64,000 nt of DNA, from NCBI RefSeq assembly GCF_050586345.1, contig NZ_JBOCEF010000005.1:1-64000 (forward strand), read 5' to 3'. Both the position numbers and the translations under genes were made by a program. Within the stretch, counting starts at the first letter, position 1; each line of letters starts with the position of its first letter. This DNA comes from JBOCEF01 sp050586345 (GTDB taxonomy: Bacteria; Pseudomonadota; Alphaproteobacteria; Rhodobacterales; Rhodobacteraceae). Shown here piece after piece: positions 24,611 through 33,799 of the stretch. The notes below the pieces were generated by a model. The model worked only from the letters and a program-made list of their open reading frames with translations, was not told where the DNA came from and made no database searches.

Positions 24611-26104
24611 TCAGCGACGCTCCTTCGGCGTGGCGAGGGGCGGCGCCCCCGGGGTCGCGTTCAGCGATTCGAAGGCGAAGGGCTGCGAGAAGCGCATCCG
24701 CGGTGCGATCCGCCTGAACTCGGGCGCCGCGAGCGGCGAGGGCCTGGGCGGCGGCGCCTCGGGCGCCTCCTCGCGCGGCGGCGCGTCGGGCAGCGTCGGC
24801 AGCGCGGGCCGCGCCCGTCCCGCCGCCGCCGCCGCGTCGCGATGGCGGCGGGCGGCGCGGCCGGCGCTGCTGCGGGCCGCCGCGATGCGCGGGTCCGGCT
24901 CGGGCGGCAGGTCGCCTGCGCCCTCGAGCTCGGGCGCGGCCAGCGCATGGCCGCCGCCGACGGCCAGGTGCGCGTGCCCATGCGCCAGCGTCCACAGGTA
25001 GATCCCCGGCGAGCGCCCGTCCTCGAGCGGCGGCAGGGGCGTGGCGAGCTCCAGCCCCCGCGCGGCGCGGTGGAAGGCGGCGAGGGCGGCGCGCGCGGCC
25101 TCGGCCGCCGTCCCGTCGCGGTCATCCGCCGGGCGCAGCTGGAACATCAGGCGGAACAGGTCGGGGGCGCCGCGGGCGAAGGCGACATAGGCCTCCATCA
25201 CCGCGGCGGCGCCGTCCGATCTGGCGGGGCCCGCGGCGGCGGCCCCGGCGGCGAGCGCGATCCCCAGCCGCTTGAACCCGAGCGTGGCGACGGCGGCGCG
25301 CAGCCCCGCGACATCGCCGAAATGGTTGCGGTTGGCGGTGTGGCTGACCCCGGCATGGGCGCAGACCCGGCGCAGCGAGAAATGGTCGACCCCGTCGCGC
25401 TCCAGCACCGTCATCGCGGCGTCCAGCAGCGCCGCCCGCAGGTCGCCATGGTGGTAGCCGCGCTCGCCCTTCTGGGTGGCTTCGGCTTCGGCTTCGGTGG
25501 AGGCGTCGGCGGGCGCGGATGCCGCGGGGGCGGCGTCCGGCGAGGGCGCATCGGCTTGCGCGGCTTCGGTCCGGGGAGCGTCGGTCTGCGAGGCGTCCGT
25601 CTGCGGGGCGTCGGTCTGCGGGGCGCCCCGGAGCGCGGCGTCCGGGCGGGAAGCTGCCGCCGGCGCCGACGCCGCAGGGGGCGACTTTTCCCGAGAGGGC
25701 GGCGGAGCCGTGGGTGCGGCCGACTTGCGCGCGCCAGGCGGCGTCGCGGCCCCCGCCGGGCCGGAGACGGCGGTCGGCGGGGCCTGGTCGGCGCGCTTCG
25801 GCGAGGCAGGGGAGCTGGCCGCCGGCGCGGTCTTCGCGGCGGCGGCGGCGCGCCCGGGCGCCGGGGCGGCCGCGCGCGGGGCCTGGTCGGCCCGCGCCGT
25901 GTCCGCTTCGCCTTGCGCGGCCTTGCGCTTGCGGATGCCGGGCGGCGGCGCGGGGGGCGCGGCCCTCGGCGCCGCTCCCGGCGCGGCGCGTGGGGCGGCC
26001 CCTGGCGCGGCGCGTCCCGGCGCGCCGGTGGCGGGCCTCTCGGCCTTGGCTGCGGCGGGGCGCGGGGCGTCTTCGGGCGGGTCGTGCGGGGCGGGTCCGG
26101 TCAT
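24611..26104 (-). CDS. TetR family regulator with WHG-type domain and long disordered N-terminal arm
   Basis: 497 residues, more than twice the usual TetR size. Residues 1-212 are Ala/Pro-rich with a repeated QTDAP element (about 161-186). The HTH domain is at about 215-275 (GYHHGDLRAALLDAAMTVLERDGV...CAHAGVSHTANRNHF). The ligand domain ends with the WHG-type signature LWTLAHGHAHLAVGGG, and a further 100-residue Pro/Ala-rich tail follows. Signal and targets are unknown. Neighbours are the M48 protease and repeat DNA. A shorter product starting inside the arm is possible, but no ATG lies close before the HTH. Confidence 0.78.
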   Translation of the reverse strand: MTGPAPHDPPEDAPRPAAAKAERPATGAPGRAAPGAAPRAAPGAAPRAAPPAPPPGIRKRKAAQGEADTARADQAPRAAAPAPGRAAAAAKTAPAASSPASPKRADQAPPTAVSGPAGAATPPGARKSAAPTAPPPSREKSPPAASAPAAASRPDAALRGAPQTDAPQTDASQTDAPRTEAAQADAPSPDAAPAASAPADASTEAEAEATQKGERGYHHGDLRAALLDAAMTVLERDGVDHFSLRRVCAHAGVSHTANRNHFGDVAGLRAAVATLGFKRLGIALAAGAAAAGPARSDGAAAVMEAYVAFARGAPDLFRLMFQLRPADDRDGTAAEAARAALAAFHRAARGLELATPLPPLEDGRSPGIYLWTLAHGHAHLAVGGGHALAAPELEGAGDLPPEPDPRIAAARSSAGRAARRHRDAAAAAGRARPALPTLPDAPPREEAPEAPPPRPSPLAAPEFRRIAPRMRFSQPFAFESLNATPGAPPLATPKERR

Positions 26105-26250
26105 GCCCGCATCATGCCCGCCGGGGGTAAACAAACCGGCGCCCGCCCCCGGGCCGGGGGCGGGCGCGACAGGGCGAGCGACACGTTGTGCGAGACGTTG
26201 TGCAGCAGGGCGCGCGACTGGGTGTCCGGCCGGGCGCGAGGCCCGGCCGC

Positions 26251-27132
26251 TCAGCGCATGTTGCGGCGGACCTGGGCGGCCTCCTTCGTGCGCCCGGCCT
26301 CGTCGAGATAGGCCAGCACGTCGCTGCGGATCCGACGGGTCGCGCGCAGGTGCGCCTCGCGGTTCACGTCGCCGCGCCCGGCCCCGATCGCGCGGGCATA
26401 GGCGTTCAGCTCCTGCTGCCGCTCGGCCGAGGCGGGGTGCGAGGCGAGGAAGCCGCCGCCGTCGCCATACAGGCGGCGCAGCACCTCGAAGCTGCGCGCG
26501 CCCTCGATCACCGACCAGCCGGCGCCGTGCAGGTAGCGGGCCCCGAGGCGGTCGGCCTCGCGCTCCTGCTCGCGCGTGAAGCCCGAGACGGCGGCCTGGG
26601 CGCCGAGGCCGACCACCGGGCGCACCAGCTCGGCCGGGGCGCCGAGGGCGACCCCGCCGATGGCCGCGATGGCGCCCACCACGCTGACCGCCTGGCGGTT
26701 GCGCCGCCCGGCGGAGACATGGCCGAGATCCACGTGCGCGGCCTCGTGCGCCAGCACCATGGCCAGCTGGGCCTCGTTCTCCAGCGCCGCGAGCATCCCG
26801 GCGTTGACGAAGACATAGCCGCCGCCGGTGGTGAAGGCGTTGACGTCCGCATCGGCGACGATGGCGCCGCGCAGGGGCGGCAGTCCGGGGGCGCGCTGGG
26901 CCTCGACCCGGGCCAGGAGGGCGTCGATATAGCCGTCGGCGCGGCGGTCATGGATGATCTTGTCCTCGCTCTGCAGGCGGGCGAGCAGCTCGCGGCTCTG
27001 CGCCTGTTCCGAGCGGACATCCGCCGCGCTGGGCGGCCCGCCGGGGGCGGGGGCGCAGGCGGAGAGCGCCGCGGCCGAGGCGGCGGCGAGCGCGAGGCCG
27101 CGCAGGGCGGCGAGGGAGCGGCGAAGGGGCAT
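26251..27132 (-). CDS. M48 family metalloprotease lipoprotein
   Basis: 293 residues. A lipoprotein signal ends in the lipobox LSAC with Cys26 as the acylation site. The zinc site is HEAAH (H129, H133) with the downstream ligand Glu in READRLGARYL (about 192). This matches the BepA/LoiP/YfgC group of periplasmic outer-membrane quality-control proteases, here without an obvious C-terminal TPR set. A hydrophobic stretch after the active site (about 149-180) is family-typical. Confidence 0.9.
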   Translation of the reverse strand: MPLRRSLAALRGLALAAASAAALSACAPAPGGPPSAADVRSEQAQSRELLARLQSEDKIIHDRRADGYIDALLARVEAQRAPGLPPLRGAIVADADVNAFTTGGGYVFVNAGMLAALENEAQLAMVLAHEAAHVDLGHVSAGRRNRQAVSVVGAIAAIGGVALGAPAELVRPVVGLGAQAAVSGFTREQEREADRLGARYLHGAGWSVIEGARSFEVLRRLYGDGGGFLASHPASAERQQELNAYARAIGAGRGDVNREAHLRATRRIRSDVLAYLDEAGRTKEAAQVRRNMR

Positions 27133-27573
27133 GGCGGGGTCTCTCGGGGCTCTGGGGAGGGCGGTCGGGCGCGGGGGCGCGCCGCGGGCGGCGGGACGCG
27201 CAGCATGGCCGAGGCGGGGCGGCGCGGAAAGGGCGAAGGGCGCGGCGGCGGGGGCGATGGTCGGAGGCGGGCCGCAGGAGGGGCGCAGGAGAGGCGCAAG
27301 AGGACCAGGGAGGGCGGTGCGCGCGGCGACAGGCGGCGGCGCTTCGCGACCGGGGCGGCGCGGGCGGCGTCCGCCGGGCTTCCGGCCGCCATCGCCCTTC
27401 GGGCGCGGCGTCCTTCAGCGGGGGCGCCAGGCCGCCCGGTCCCGCCCCCGCCCCCGCCGCGCCCTGCGCCCTGCCGCGCCGGCGCCCCACCGCGTCCGGG
27501 CGCGCCGGCCAGGGGCGCGGCGCGGGCGGCTGAGCGGGGGCTTCACGCCCCCCGAAGACGCCCGCTCCGCCGC
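27133..27573. other. GC-rich intergenic region containing a dispersed repeat
   Basis: 441 bases between the M48 gene and the MBL gene. Apart from the dispersed 35-base repeat at 27393-27427, no gene, terminator with T-run or promoter motif was recognised. Confidence 0.5.
27393..27427. repeat. Dispersed intergenic repeat, copy 2
   Basis: Direct-orientation copy of the element at 24551-24585, differing at two bases (C/G and G/A). The CGCCC-TTC-GGGCG hairpin core is identical in both. Confidence 0.65.
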
Positions 27574-28629
27574 TCAGGCCATGCGGTAGAGCCAGGCGCC
27601 GCCCGCGTCCTTCTCCCGCGCCGTCTCGCCGCGCAGGTGCAGGTAGTTCATGTGGGCCTGCGCCTCGATCAGCCCCATGCCGAACACCGCCGCGTCCAGC
27701 TCGCGCCCGAAGACCGGCGTGAAGCATTCCGCCACCCGCCGCGGCTCCTTCAAGTGCGCGCGCAGGCGGTCGAGCGCGTTGCGGTGGTTGTCGATCAGCT
27801 GCCGCAGCCGGTCGGGGATGCCGACGAAGGGCAGCTTGTGGCCGGGCAGCGCGTACTGGTCGGCGCGGGCGTGGTCGCGGAACCGCGCGCAGCTCTCCAG
27901 CCAGTCGCCCACCGGGTCGGCCAGCGGCTCGTTCGGATGCACCCCGAGATTCGACGAGATCCCCGGGATCACCTGGTCGCCGGTCACGACCAGCTCGTCA
28001 TCCTCGGACCAGAAGGTGGCATGTTCCGCCGCGTGGCCCTCGCCGGTCAGCACCTGCCAGCGCCGCCCCGCCATCTGCACCGTCCCGCCCTCGCGGATGC
28101 GCCGATAGCCGATGGGCAGCGGGTCGGTGGTGCGCGAGAAGTTGAAGGGCTCGGCGTTGCGATACGCCTCCAGCCGCTCGGCCGGGGCGCCCGCCTGGAC
28201 GTAGAAGTCGATATTCGCCTGCGGCTGCGTCTCGTGATGGTCGAGCTGCAGCATCCGGGTCAGCATGTAGGCCGTGCGGGTGGTCCAGAGCTCGGCCCCG
28301 TGCCGCTCCAGCAACCACCCGGCCGAGCCGACATGGTCCGGGTGGTGATGGGTGACGATCACCCGCCAGATCGGCGCCCCGTCCAGCACCTGCGCCTCGA
28401 TCGCCTCGAGCGCGGCGCGGGTGGTGCGGCCGCGGAAGCCGGTGTCGATCACGGTCCAGCCCGGGCCGCCATGCAGCCGGTCGTCCATCAGGTAGATGTT
28501 GACGTGGTCGAGCCGCATGGGCAGCGGCAGGCGCGCCCAGAACACGCCCTCGGCGACGCGGATGGCGGTTCCGTTCTCGGGCGGGGTCTCGTGGGGGAAG
28601 TGCAAGGGCGCGCGGGCCTCCGTTGTCAT
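27574..28629 (-). CDS. MBL-fold metallo-hydrolase
   Basis: 351 residues. The metallo-beta-lactamase metal motif is THHHPDHVG (H94, H96, D98, H99), with later ligands in GEGHAAEHATFW and VTGDQV and a C-terminal PGHKLPF. The long form with a C-terminal winged-helix-like extension (about 270-350) resembles the RNase Z/glyoxalase-II-like group often found near fatty-acid catabolism genes. Substrate unknown. It follows the acyl-CoA dehydrogenase on the same strand, with a perfect hairpin just ahead of its start. Confidence 0.88.
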   Translation of the reverse strand: MTTEARAPLHFPHETPPENGTAIRVAEGVFWARLPLPMRLDHVNIYLMDDRLHGGPGWTVIDTGFRGRTTRAALEAIEAQVLDGAPIWRVIVTHHHPDHVGSAGWLLERHGAELWTTRTAYMLTRMLQLDHHETQPQANIDFYVQAGAPAERLEAYRNAEPFNFSRTTDPLPIGYRRIREGGTVQMAGRRWQVLTGEGHAAEHATFWSEDDELVVTGDQVIPGISSNLGVHPNEPLADPVGDWLESCARFRDHARADQYALPGHKLPFVGIPDRLRQLIDNHRNALDRLRAHLKEPRRVAECFTPVFGRELDAAVFGMGLIEAQAHMNYLHLRGETAREKDAGGAWLYRMA

Positions 28630-28634
28630 GACGC

Positions 28635-28662
28635 GGGCCCCGGCGCGCAGACGCCGGGGCCC
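28635..28662 (-). terminator. Perfect hairpin abutting the MBL start codon
   Basis: GGGCCCCGGCG (28635-28645) pairs with 28652-28662 around a 6-base loop. On the transcript its 3' arm ends five bases before the ATG, where a ribosome-binding site should be. It may terminate the acyl-CoA dehydrogenase message or mask the MBL ribosome site. Confidence 0.5.
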
Positions 28663-28774
28663 GGAGAGCGGTTCGGCGCGGCGTCCGCGCCGGGTCCGTT
28701 TCGCGATCCTATCATCGCATGGCGCGGGCGGGGGGACTTGCGCCGAAACGCCTCCCCCCGCCTGCGCCCATGGA

Positions 28775-30511
28775 TCAGGCCAGCGCCTCGGCGGGCAGGG
28801 CGTAGAGCGGCGCGGCCCCCATCCCCGCCTGCGCGGCGAGGCCGGGGATCAGCGGCAGCTGCGTCGCGGCGAAGAACCGGGCCAGCGCCGCGCGGGTCTC
28901 GCCCTCATGCCCGCCCGCGGCGGCCAGCGCGCCCTTGGCGTGGTAATGCGCCCCCAGCCCCAGCGCCCAGAGGCGCAGGAACGGCACGGCGCCGGCGAAG
29001 CGGTCGTTCAGCTCCTGCGCCAGCAGCGCCTCGGTGGCCGCCGCCACCTGGCCCGCCGCGGTGCGCAGCGGCATGGCGAGATCGTCCAGCGACGTGCCCT
29101 CCAGCGCCTTGGCCGTCGCCTCGATCTCCGCCAGCAGGGCGCGGGCGGCGGCGCCGCCATCCATCATCTTGCGGGCGGCGAGGTCCATGGACTGGATGCC
29201 GTTGGTCCCCTCGTAGATCGCGGTGACGCGCACGTCGCGGAAGAACTGGGCCGCGCCCGTCTCCTCGACATAGCCCATGCCGCCATGGACCTGGACGCCG
29301 AGATCCGAGACCTCGCAGCCCACATCGGTGCCGAAGGCCTTGGCGATGGGGGTCAGGAAGGCGGCGCGGGCCTTGTGGGCCTTGCGCTCGGCCTCGTCCT
29401 CGGCGGCCACGGCCATGTCGAGGCTGAAGGCGCAGTCCAGCGCCACGGCGCGGGAGGCGTCGGTCAGCGTGCGCATGGTCATCAGCATCCGCTTCACGTC
29501 GGCATGGTCGGCGATGGTCCCGTTGCCGTCGCCCACCGGGGTGCGGCCCTGCTTGCGCTCCTGCGCATAGGCCAGCGCGTGCTGCATGGCGGCCTCGGCC
29601 ACTGCCACGCCCTCGGCGCCGACGCCGAGGCGCGCGTTGTTCATCATGGTGAACATGGCGGCCATGCCGTCATGTTCCTCGCCCACGAGCCAGCCCTTCG
29701 CCCCGTCGAACTCCATCACGCAGGTCGGGGAGCCATGCAGGCCCATCTTGTGCTCGAGGCTGACGACCCGCAGCGAATTCGCCTCGCCCGGGTTCCCGTC
29801 CGCATCGGGGATGTATTTGGGCACGACGAAGAGCGAGATGCCTTTCGTGCCCGGCTTGCCGTCGGGCAGGCGCGCCAGCACCAGGTGCACGACGTTGCCG
29901 GTGATGTCGTTGTCGCCCCAGGAGATGTAGATCTTCTGGCCCGAGATCGCGTAGGTGCCGTCATCGTTGCGCTCGGCCTTCGAGCGCAGGGCGCCCACGT
30001 CCGAACCGGCGCCCGGCTCGGTCAGGTTCATGGTCCCGTTCCACTCGCCCGAGGTCAGCTTGGGCAGGTAGATGGCCTTCAGCTCGTCCGAGGCGTGGTG
30101 CTCCAGCGCCTCGATCTGCCCGGCGGAGAGCAGCGGGCAGAGCGAGAGGGCGAGGTTGGCGCCCGCCATCATCTCGTTCACGCAGGTGCCGACGGCGATG
30201 GGCAGGCCCATGCCGCCCGAGTCCTCCTGCGCCGTGACGCCGGCCCAGCCGCCCTCGACGAACTGCGCATAGGCCTCCTTGAAGCCGGGCGAGGTGCGCA
30301 CGACGCCGTTCTCCAGCACTGCCGGGTGCAGGTCGCCATTGCGGCGCAGGGGGGCGAAGACCTCGTCCGCCAGCTTGGCGGCCTCGCCCAGGATCGCCTG
30401 CACCGTCTCGGCGTCGGCATGGGCGTAGCGGGCGGTGGCGGCGAGCTTGTCGAGGCCGATGACGTTCGAGAGGCAGAAGCTCATCTCGCGCACGGGGGCG
30501 GCGTAGGGCAT
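28775..30511 (-). CDS. Acyl-CoA dehydrogenase (DmdC-like family)
   Basis: 578 residues, the long acyl-CoA dehydrogenase class with a C-terminal extension. FAD-site motifs include NLTEPGAGSDVGALRSKA and KIYISWGDND, with QVHGGMGYVEE and the catalytic-base segment RVTAIYEGTNGIQ near 430. The N-terminal DmdC-type helix (FCLSNVIGLDKLAA) suggests 3-methylmercaptopropionyl-CoA dehydrogenase relatives, but many paralogues act on other acyl-CoAs, so the substrate is open. The start follows AGGAGG. It is divergent from the tRNA-modification gene. Confidence 0.88.
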   Translation of the reverse strand: MPYAAPVREMSFCLSNVIGLDKLAATARYAHADAETVQAILGEAAKLADEVFAPLRRNGDLHPAVLENGVVRTSPGFKEAYAQFVEGGWAGVTAQEDSGGMGLPIAVGTCVNEMMAGANLALSLCPLLSAGQIEALEHHASDELKAIYLPKLTSGEWNGTMNLTEPGAGSDVGALRSKAERNDDGTYAISGQKIYISWGDNDITGNVVHLVLARLPDGKPGTKGISLFVVPKYIPDADGNPGEANSLRVVSLEHKMGLHGSPTCVMEFDGAKGWLVGEEHDGMAAMFTMMNNARLGVGAEGVAVAEAAMQHALAYAQERKQGRTPVGDGNGTIADHADVKRMLMTMRTLTDASRAVALDCAFSLDMAVAAEDEAERKAHKARAAFLTPIAKAFGTDVGCEVSDLGVQVHGGMGYVEETGAAQFFRDVRVTAIYEGTNGIQSMDLAARKMMDGGAAARALLAEIEATAKALEGTSLDDLAMPLRTAAGQVAAATEALLAQELNDRFAGAVPFLRLWALGLGAHYHAKGALAAAGGHEGETRAALARFFAATQLPLIPGLAAQAGMGAAPLYALPAEALA

Positions 30512-30756
30512 GCGGGGTTCCTCCTGGCAAACGGCCGGGACGTTTGCGGACCGCGGCCCGGGGCGCTATGCGTCGCTGTCAGGCGCCGCGCGTCCCGGGC
30601 CGGGCCGTCGCCCGGTTTATCGGCGCGAACGGTATGGCGGGGGGCGTTCTCCTTCAAGGGGAACGCAATGCAACGCTTTATTTCAGGCCGGGCTTGCCCG
30701 AGCGGGACGCGACGGAACGCGGCGGCGCGCCGCAGGCGGGGGAAGGCGAGGGATCG

Positions 30757-31824
30757 ATGACGGCTGGGGCGGAGCGAGGATCGGGCGGCGGGACCACCCT
30801 GCGGCTGGCCGCGGATGCGGCGGGCGTGGAGGCGGCCGCGCGGATCCTGCGCGCCGGGGGCCTCGTGGCCTTCCCGACCGAGACGGTCTACGGCCTTGGC
30901 GGCGACGCCACGAATCCCGGCGCCGCGGGTGCGATCTACGCCGCCAAGGGCCGCCCGAGCTTCAATCCGCTGATCGCCCATATCGCCGATCCCGCGCAGG
31001 CGGGGGAGTGGATCGAGATGCAGGGCCCTGCGCAGGCGCTGGCCGAGGCGTTCTGGCCCGGGCCGCTGACCCTGGTCGCCCCCCTGCGCCCCGGTTGCGG
31101 CATCGCCCCGGCGGTGACGGCGGGCGGTGCGCGGCTGGCGCTGCGCTGCCCGGCGCACCCGGTGGCGCGGGCGCTGCTGGCGGCGGCGGGGCGGCCCATC
31201 GCGGCGCCCTCGGCCAATGTCTCGGGGCGGGTGAGCCCCACGACGGCGGATCACGTGCTGGACGGGCTCTCGGGCCGGATCGACGCGGTGCTGGACGGCG
31301 GGCCCTGCGCGGTGGGCGTCGAAAGCACCATCCTGGCGGTGGAGGCGGACGGAACCGCGCGGCTGCTGCGCCCCGGCGGCGTGTCGGCGGAGGACCTTCG
31401 CATGGTGCTCGGCGACCGGCTGCGCGCCGCGGACGGAAGCCCGCTTGTAGAAGGCGCCGAGGCGCCGGGGCTGAAGGCCGAACCGGGCGTCGACCCGGCC
31501 CCCGAGGCGCCGGGGATGCTGTCCTCTCACTACGCGCCCGGCGCGGCGGTGCGGCTGAACGCCGAGGCCCCGCGTCCCGGCGAAGGCTGGCTCGGCTTCG
31601 GGCCGGAGCCGGAGGGGATCGAGGCGCATGACGGCCCGCGGATGAACCTCTCGCCTCCCGGGGATCCGGCCGAGGCGGCGGCGGCGCTGTTCGCGGCGCT
31701 GCGCGCCCTCGACGCGGCGCTGGGCGGACGCGGGAGCCTCGCCGTCGCGCCGGTGCCCGAGGCGGGCCTCGGCGCCGCCGTCAACGACCGCCTGCGCCGC
31801 GCCGCGGCGCCCCGCCCGCAATAA
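30757..31824 (+). CDS. L-threonylcarbamoyladenylate synthase (Sua5/YwlC type)
   Basis: 355 residues from MTAGAERGSG after GCGAGGG; the longer upstream translation lacks support. The YrdC-like domain (about 20-215) shows FPTETVYGLGGDATNP, KGRPSFNPLIAHI and PSANVSGRVSPTTADHV. A linker with SSHYAPGA leads to the C-terminal Sua5 domain (about 245-350). It makes threonylcarbamoyl-AMP from Thr, bicarbonate and ATP for the t6A37 tRNA modification. The next gene begins 59 bases later. Confidence 0.92.
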   Translation: MTAGAERGSGGGTTLRLAADAAGVEAAARILRAGGLVAFPTETVYGLGGDATNPGAAGAIYAAKGRPSFNPLIAHIADPAQAGEWIEMQGPAQALAEAFWPGPLTLVAPLRPGCGIAPAVTAGGARLALRCPAHPVARALLAAAGRPIAAPSANVSGRVSPTTADHVLDGLSGRIDAVLDGGPCAVGVESTILAVEADGTARLLRPGGVSAEDLRMVLGDRLRAADGSPLVEGAEAPGLKAEPGVDPAPEAPGMLSSHYAPGAAVRLNAEAPRPGEGWLGFGPEPEGIEAHDGPRMNLSPPGDPAEAAAALFAALRALDAALGGRGSLAVAPVPEAGLGAAVNDRLRRAAAPRPQ

Positions 31825-31883
31825 AGCCAGTCATCCAGCGGCCTCCGCCGCCCGTAAAGACGCCGACTGCAAGGAGAGCCGCC

Positions 31884-33314
31884 ATGACCGACCGCGCCCC
31901 CCTCAACGCCCCCGACGCCGCGCTGCTGGAGAAGATCTCGGCCCTGCTCGGCCCCCAGGGGGTGAAACGCCCCGAGGACGCGCCGGGGTTCCTCGAAGAA
32001 CCCCGCGGGCGCTGGGAAGGCAAGGCGGCGGTGATCGCGCGGCCCGCCGGAACCGAGGAAGTCTCTGCGCTCGTAAAGCTCTGCGCCGGGGCGCGGGTCG
32101 GGATCGTGCCGTGGTCAGGGGGCACGGGGCTGGTGCTGGGGCAGATCGTCAAGGACGGCCCGGCGCCGGTGCTGCTGTCGCTCGACCGCATGACCCGCAT
32201 CCGCGAGAGCCTGCCGGATGAAGACGCGCTGATCGTCGATGCAGGCGTCACCCTGGCCGATGCGCAGAAGGCGGCGGAGGCGGCGGGGCGGCTGTTCCCG
32301 CTCTCGCTCGCCTCCGAGGGGTCCTGCCGGATCGGCGGCAATCTCGCGACCAATGCGGGCGGGGTGCAGGTGCTGCGCTACGGCAATGCGCGCGACCTGT
32401 GCCTCGGCGTCGAGGCGGTGCTGCCCGACGGCTCGGTGCTGCATGGGCTGAAGACGCTGCGCAAGGACAACACCGGCTACGACCTGCGCCACCTGCTGAT
32501 CGGCTCCGAGGGGACGCTGGGGATCATCACCGGCGCGGCGCTGAAGCTGGTCCCGCGGCCCGAGGAATCGGCGACCGCCTTCTGCGCCGTCCCGGGCCCC
32601 GAGGCGGCGCTGGCGCTGCTGCACCACCTGCGGGCGCGGTTCGGCGAGACGGTCTCGGCCTTCGAGCTGATGTCGCGCCAGGGATTCGCCTTCGAGGCCG
32701 AGCATTGCCCCGAGGTGCAGCTGCCGATCGAGACGCCGGACTGGGCGGTGCTGGCCGAGGTCTCGGGCGCCGCGGGGGCGCAGATGCAGGAGCGGCTCGA
32801 ATCGGCGCTGGAAGAGGCGATGGAGGCCGAGCTGGTGCTCGACGCCGCCCTCGCCAACTCCCTGGCCCAGCGCGAGAAAATGTGGATGGTGCGGGAGATG
32901 CTGCCCGAGGCGAACCGGCGCGTGGGGGCGGTGTCGAGCCATGACGTCTCGGTGCCGCTGACCCGGATCGCGGGGTTCATCGAGGTCGTGACCGCCGCCA
33001 TCGCCGGGATCGACCCGGGGCTGCGGGTGAACTGTTTCGGGCATCTCGGCGACGGGAACCTGCATTACAACGTGTTCCCGGCGCAGGGCCGGTCGCGCGG
33101 CGATTACGCGGACCAGCGCGAGGCGATCAAGCGCTGCGTGCATGACCTGGTGCACCAGATGGGCGGCTCGCACAGCGCGGAACATGGCGTGGGGCGGCTG
33201 AAGACCGAGGACCTGAAGCGCTATTCGGACCCGGCGAAGCTGTCGGCGATGCGGGCGATCAAGGCGGCGCTGGACCCGCTGGGGATCATGAACCCGGGCG
33301 CGGTGCTGGACTGA
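31884..33314 (+). CDS. FAD-linked D-2-hydroxyacid dehydrogenase (GlcD / D-2-hydroxyglutarate type)
   Basis: 476 residues, start after AAGGAGAG. The FAD-binding PCMH domain (about 42-225) contains VPWSGGTGLVLG and IGGNLATNAGGVQVLRYGNARDLCLG with IGSEGTLGIIT. The C-terminal oxidase domain has the metal/substrate residues in NCFGHLGDGNLHYNVF and GGSHSAEHGVGR. This architecture fits D-2-hydroxyglutarate or D-lactate dehydrogenase feeding electrons to ETF or quinone. No GlcE/GlcF subunits lie nearby, which favours the stand-alone D-2-hydroxyglutarate group. Confidence 0.9.
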   Translation: MTDRAPLNAPDAALLEKISALLGPQGVKRPEDAPGFLEEPRGRWEGKAAVIARPAGTEEVSALVKLCAGARVGIVPWSGGTGLVLGQIVKDGPAPVLLSLDRMTRIRESLPDEDALIVDAGVTLADAQKAAEAAGRLFPLSLASEGSCRIGGNLATNAGGVQVLRYGNARDLCLGVEAVLPDGSVLHGLKTLRKDNTGYDLRHLLIGSEGTLGIITGAALKLVPRPEESATAFCAVPGPEAALALLHHLRARFGETVSAFELMSRQGFAFEAEHCPEVQLPIETPDWAVLAEVSGAAGAQMQERLESALEEAMEAELVLDAALANSLAQREKMWMVREMLPEANRRVGAVSSHDVSVPLTRIAGFIEVVTAAIAGIDPGLRVNCFGHLGDGNLHYNVFPAQGRSRGDYADQREAIKRCVHDLVHQMGGSHSAEHGVGRLKTEDLKRYSDPAKLSAMRAIKAALDPLGIMNPGAVLD

Positions 33315-33480
33315 GACGCCGGCGAGGCCGCGCCCCCGGCGGTCCGCCCGCGGCGGGCGCGGCGCCGGCGCGGCGCGGCGGGCCGGGCGCGTGCGGCGGG
33401 GGATCCTGGCGGCGGCGGCGCGAAGCAAAACGCCGGCTGCGCCTTGGGGGCGAGCCGCCTGGGGTCTCGGGCCTTTGACA

Positions 33481-33529
33481 TGGGGCCTTGGGCGTTGGGC
33501 CTGGGGCGTTGGGCCGGGGGCCGGTTTCG
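33481..33529. repeat. Degenerate heptanucleotide tract (TTGGGCG/TTGGGCC)
   Basis: Seven consecutive 7-base units: TGGGGCC, TTGGGCG, TTGGGCC, TGGGGCG, TTGGGCC, GGGGGCC. They are related in sequence to the TTGGCCG array at 24231. This suggests a recurring simple-sequence type rather than chance. Confidence 0.55.
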
Positions 33530-33580
33530 CCGCTGATCGGGAGAGGCTGGTCGGGAGAGGTTTTCGCGCCTCGGCGCGGA

Positions 33581-33593
33581 GGGGCTTCGCCCC
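33581..33593. repeat. GGGGCTTCGCCCC hairpin element
   Basis: GGGGC-TTC-GCCCC flanked by GCGGA and GCGCCCCCTGG. Elements of this form recur in intergenic DNA of Rhodobacterales genomes, probably as transcript ends or repetitive palindromes. Its position just beyond the dehydrogenase gene fits a transcript end. Confidence 0.45.
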
Positions 33594-33799
33594 GCGCCCC
33601 CTGGGGGGCTGGCGCGGGGCCGACGACCCTTGCATGGCCGTCGGTCCCCGTGCGGCGCGCTTCGCGAACTCGCCTTCGGACTTCCTGCGCGTCTCCGGAC
33701 GGTCGCCGGACCTCGCCGCATTTTCTCGGCGTTCACGGACACGGCTTACCGACCGCTCCGAACCGTTTCCACCGACCATACGCGTCGGCACCTTGCTTA

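Noticed and set aside
24061..25001. Proteins with LAVGRWP repeats crossing the gap
   Set aside because: Pure translation of the TTGGCCG array and of N; no start context and all three frames read alike.
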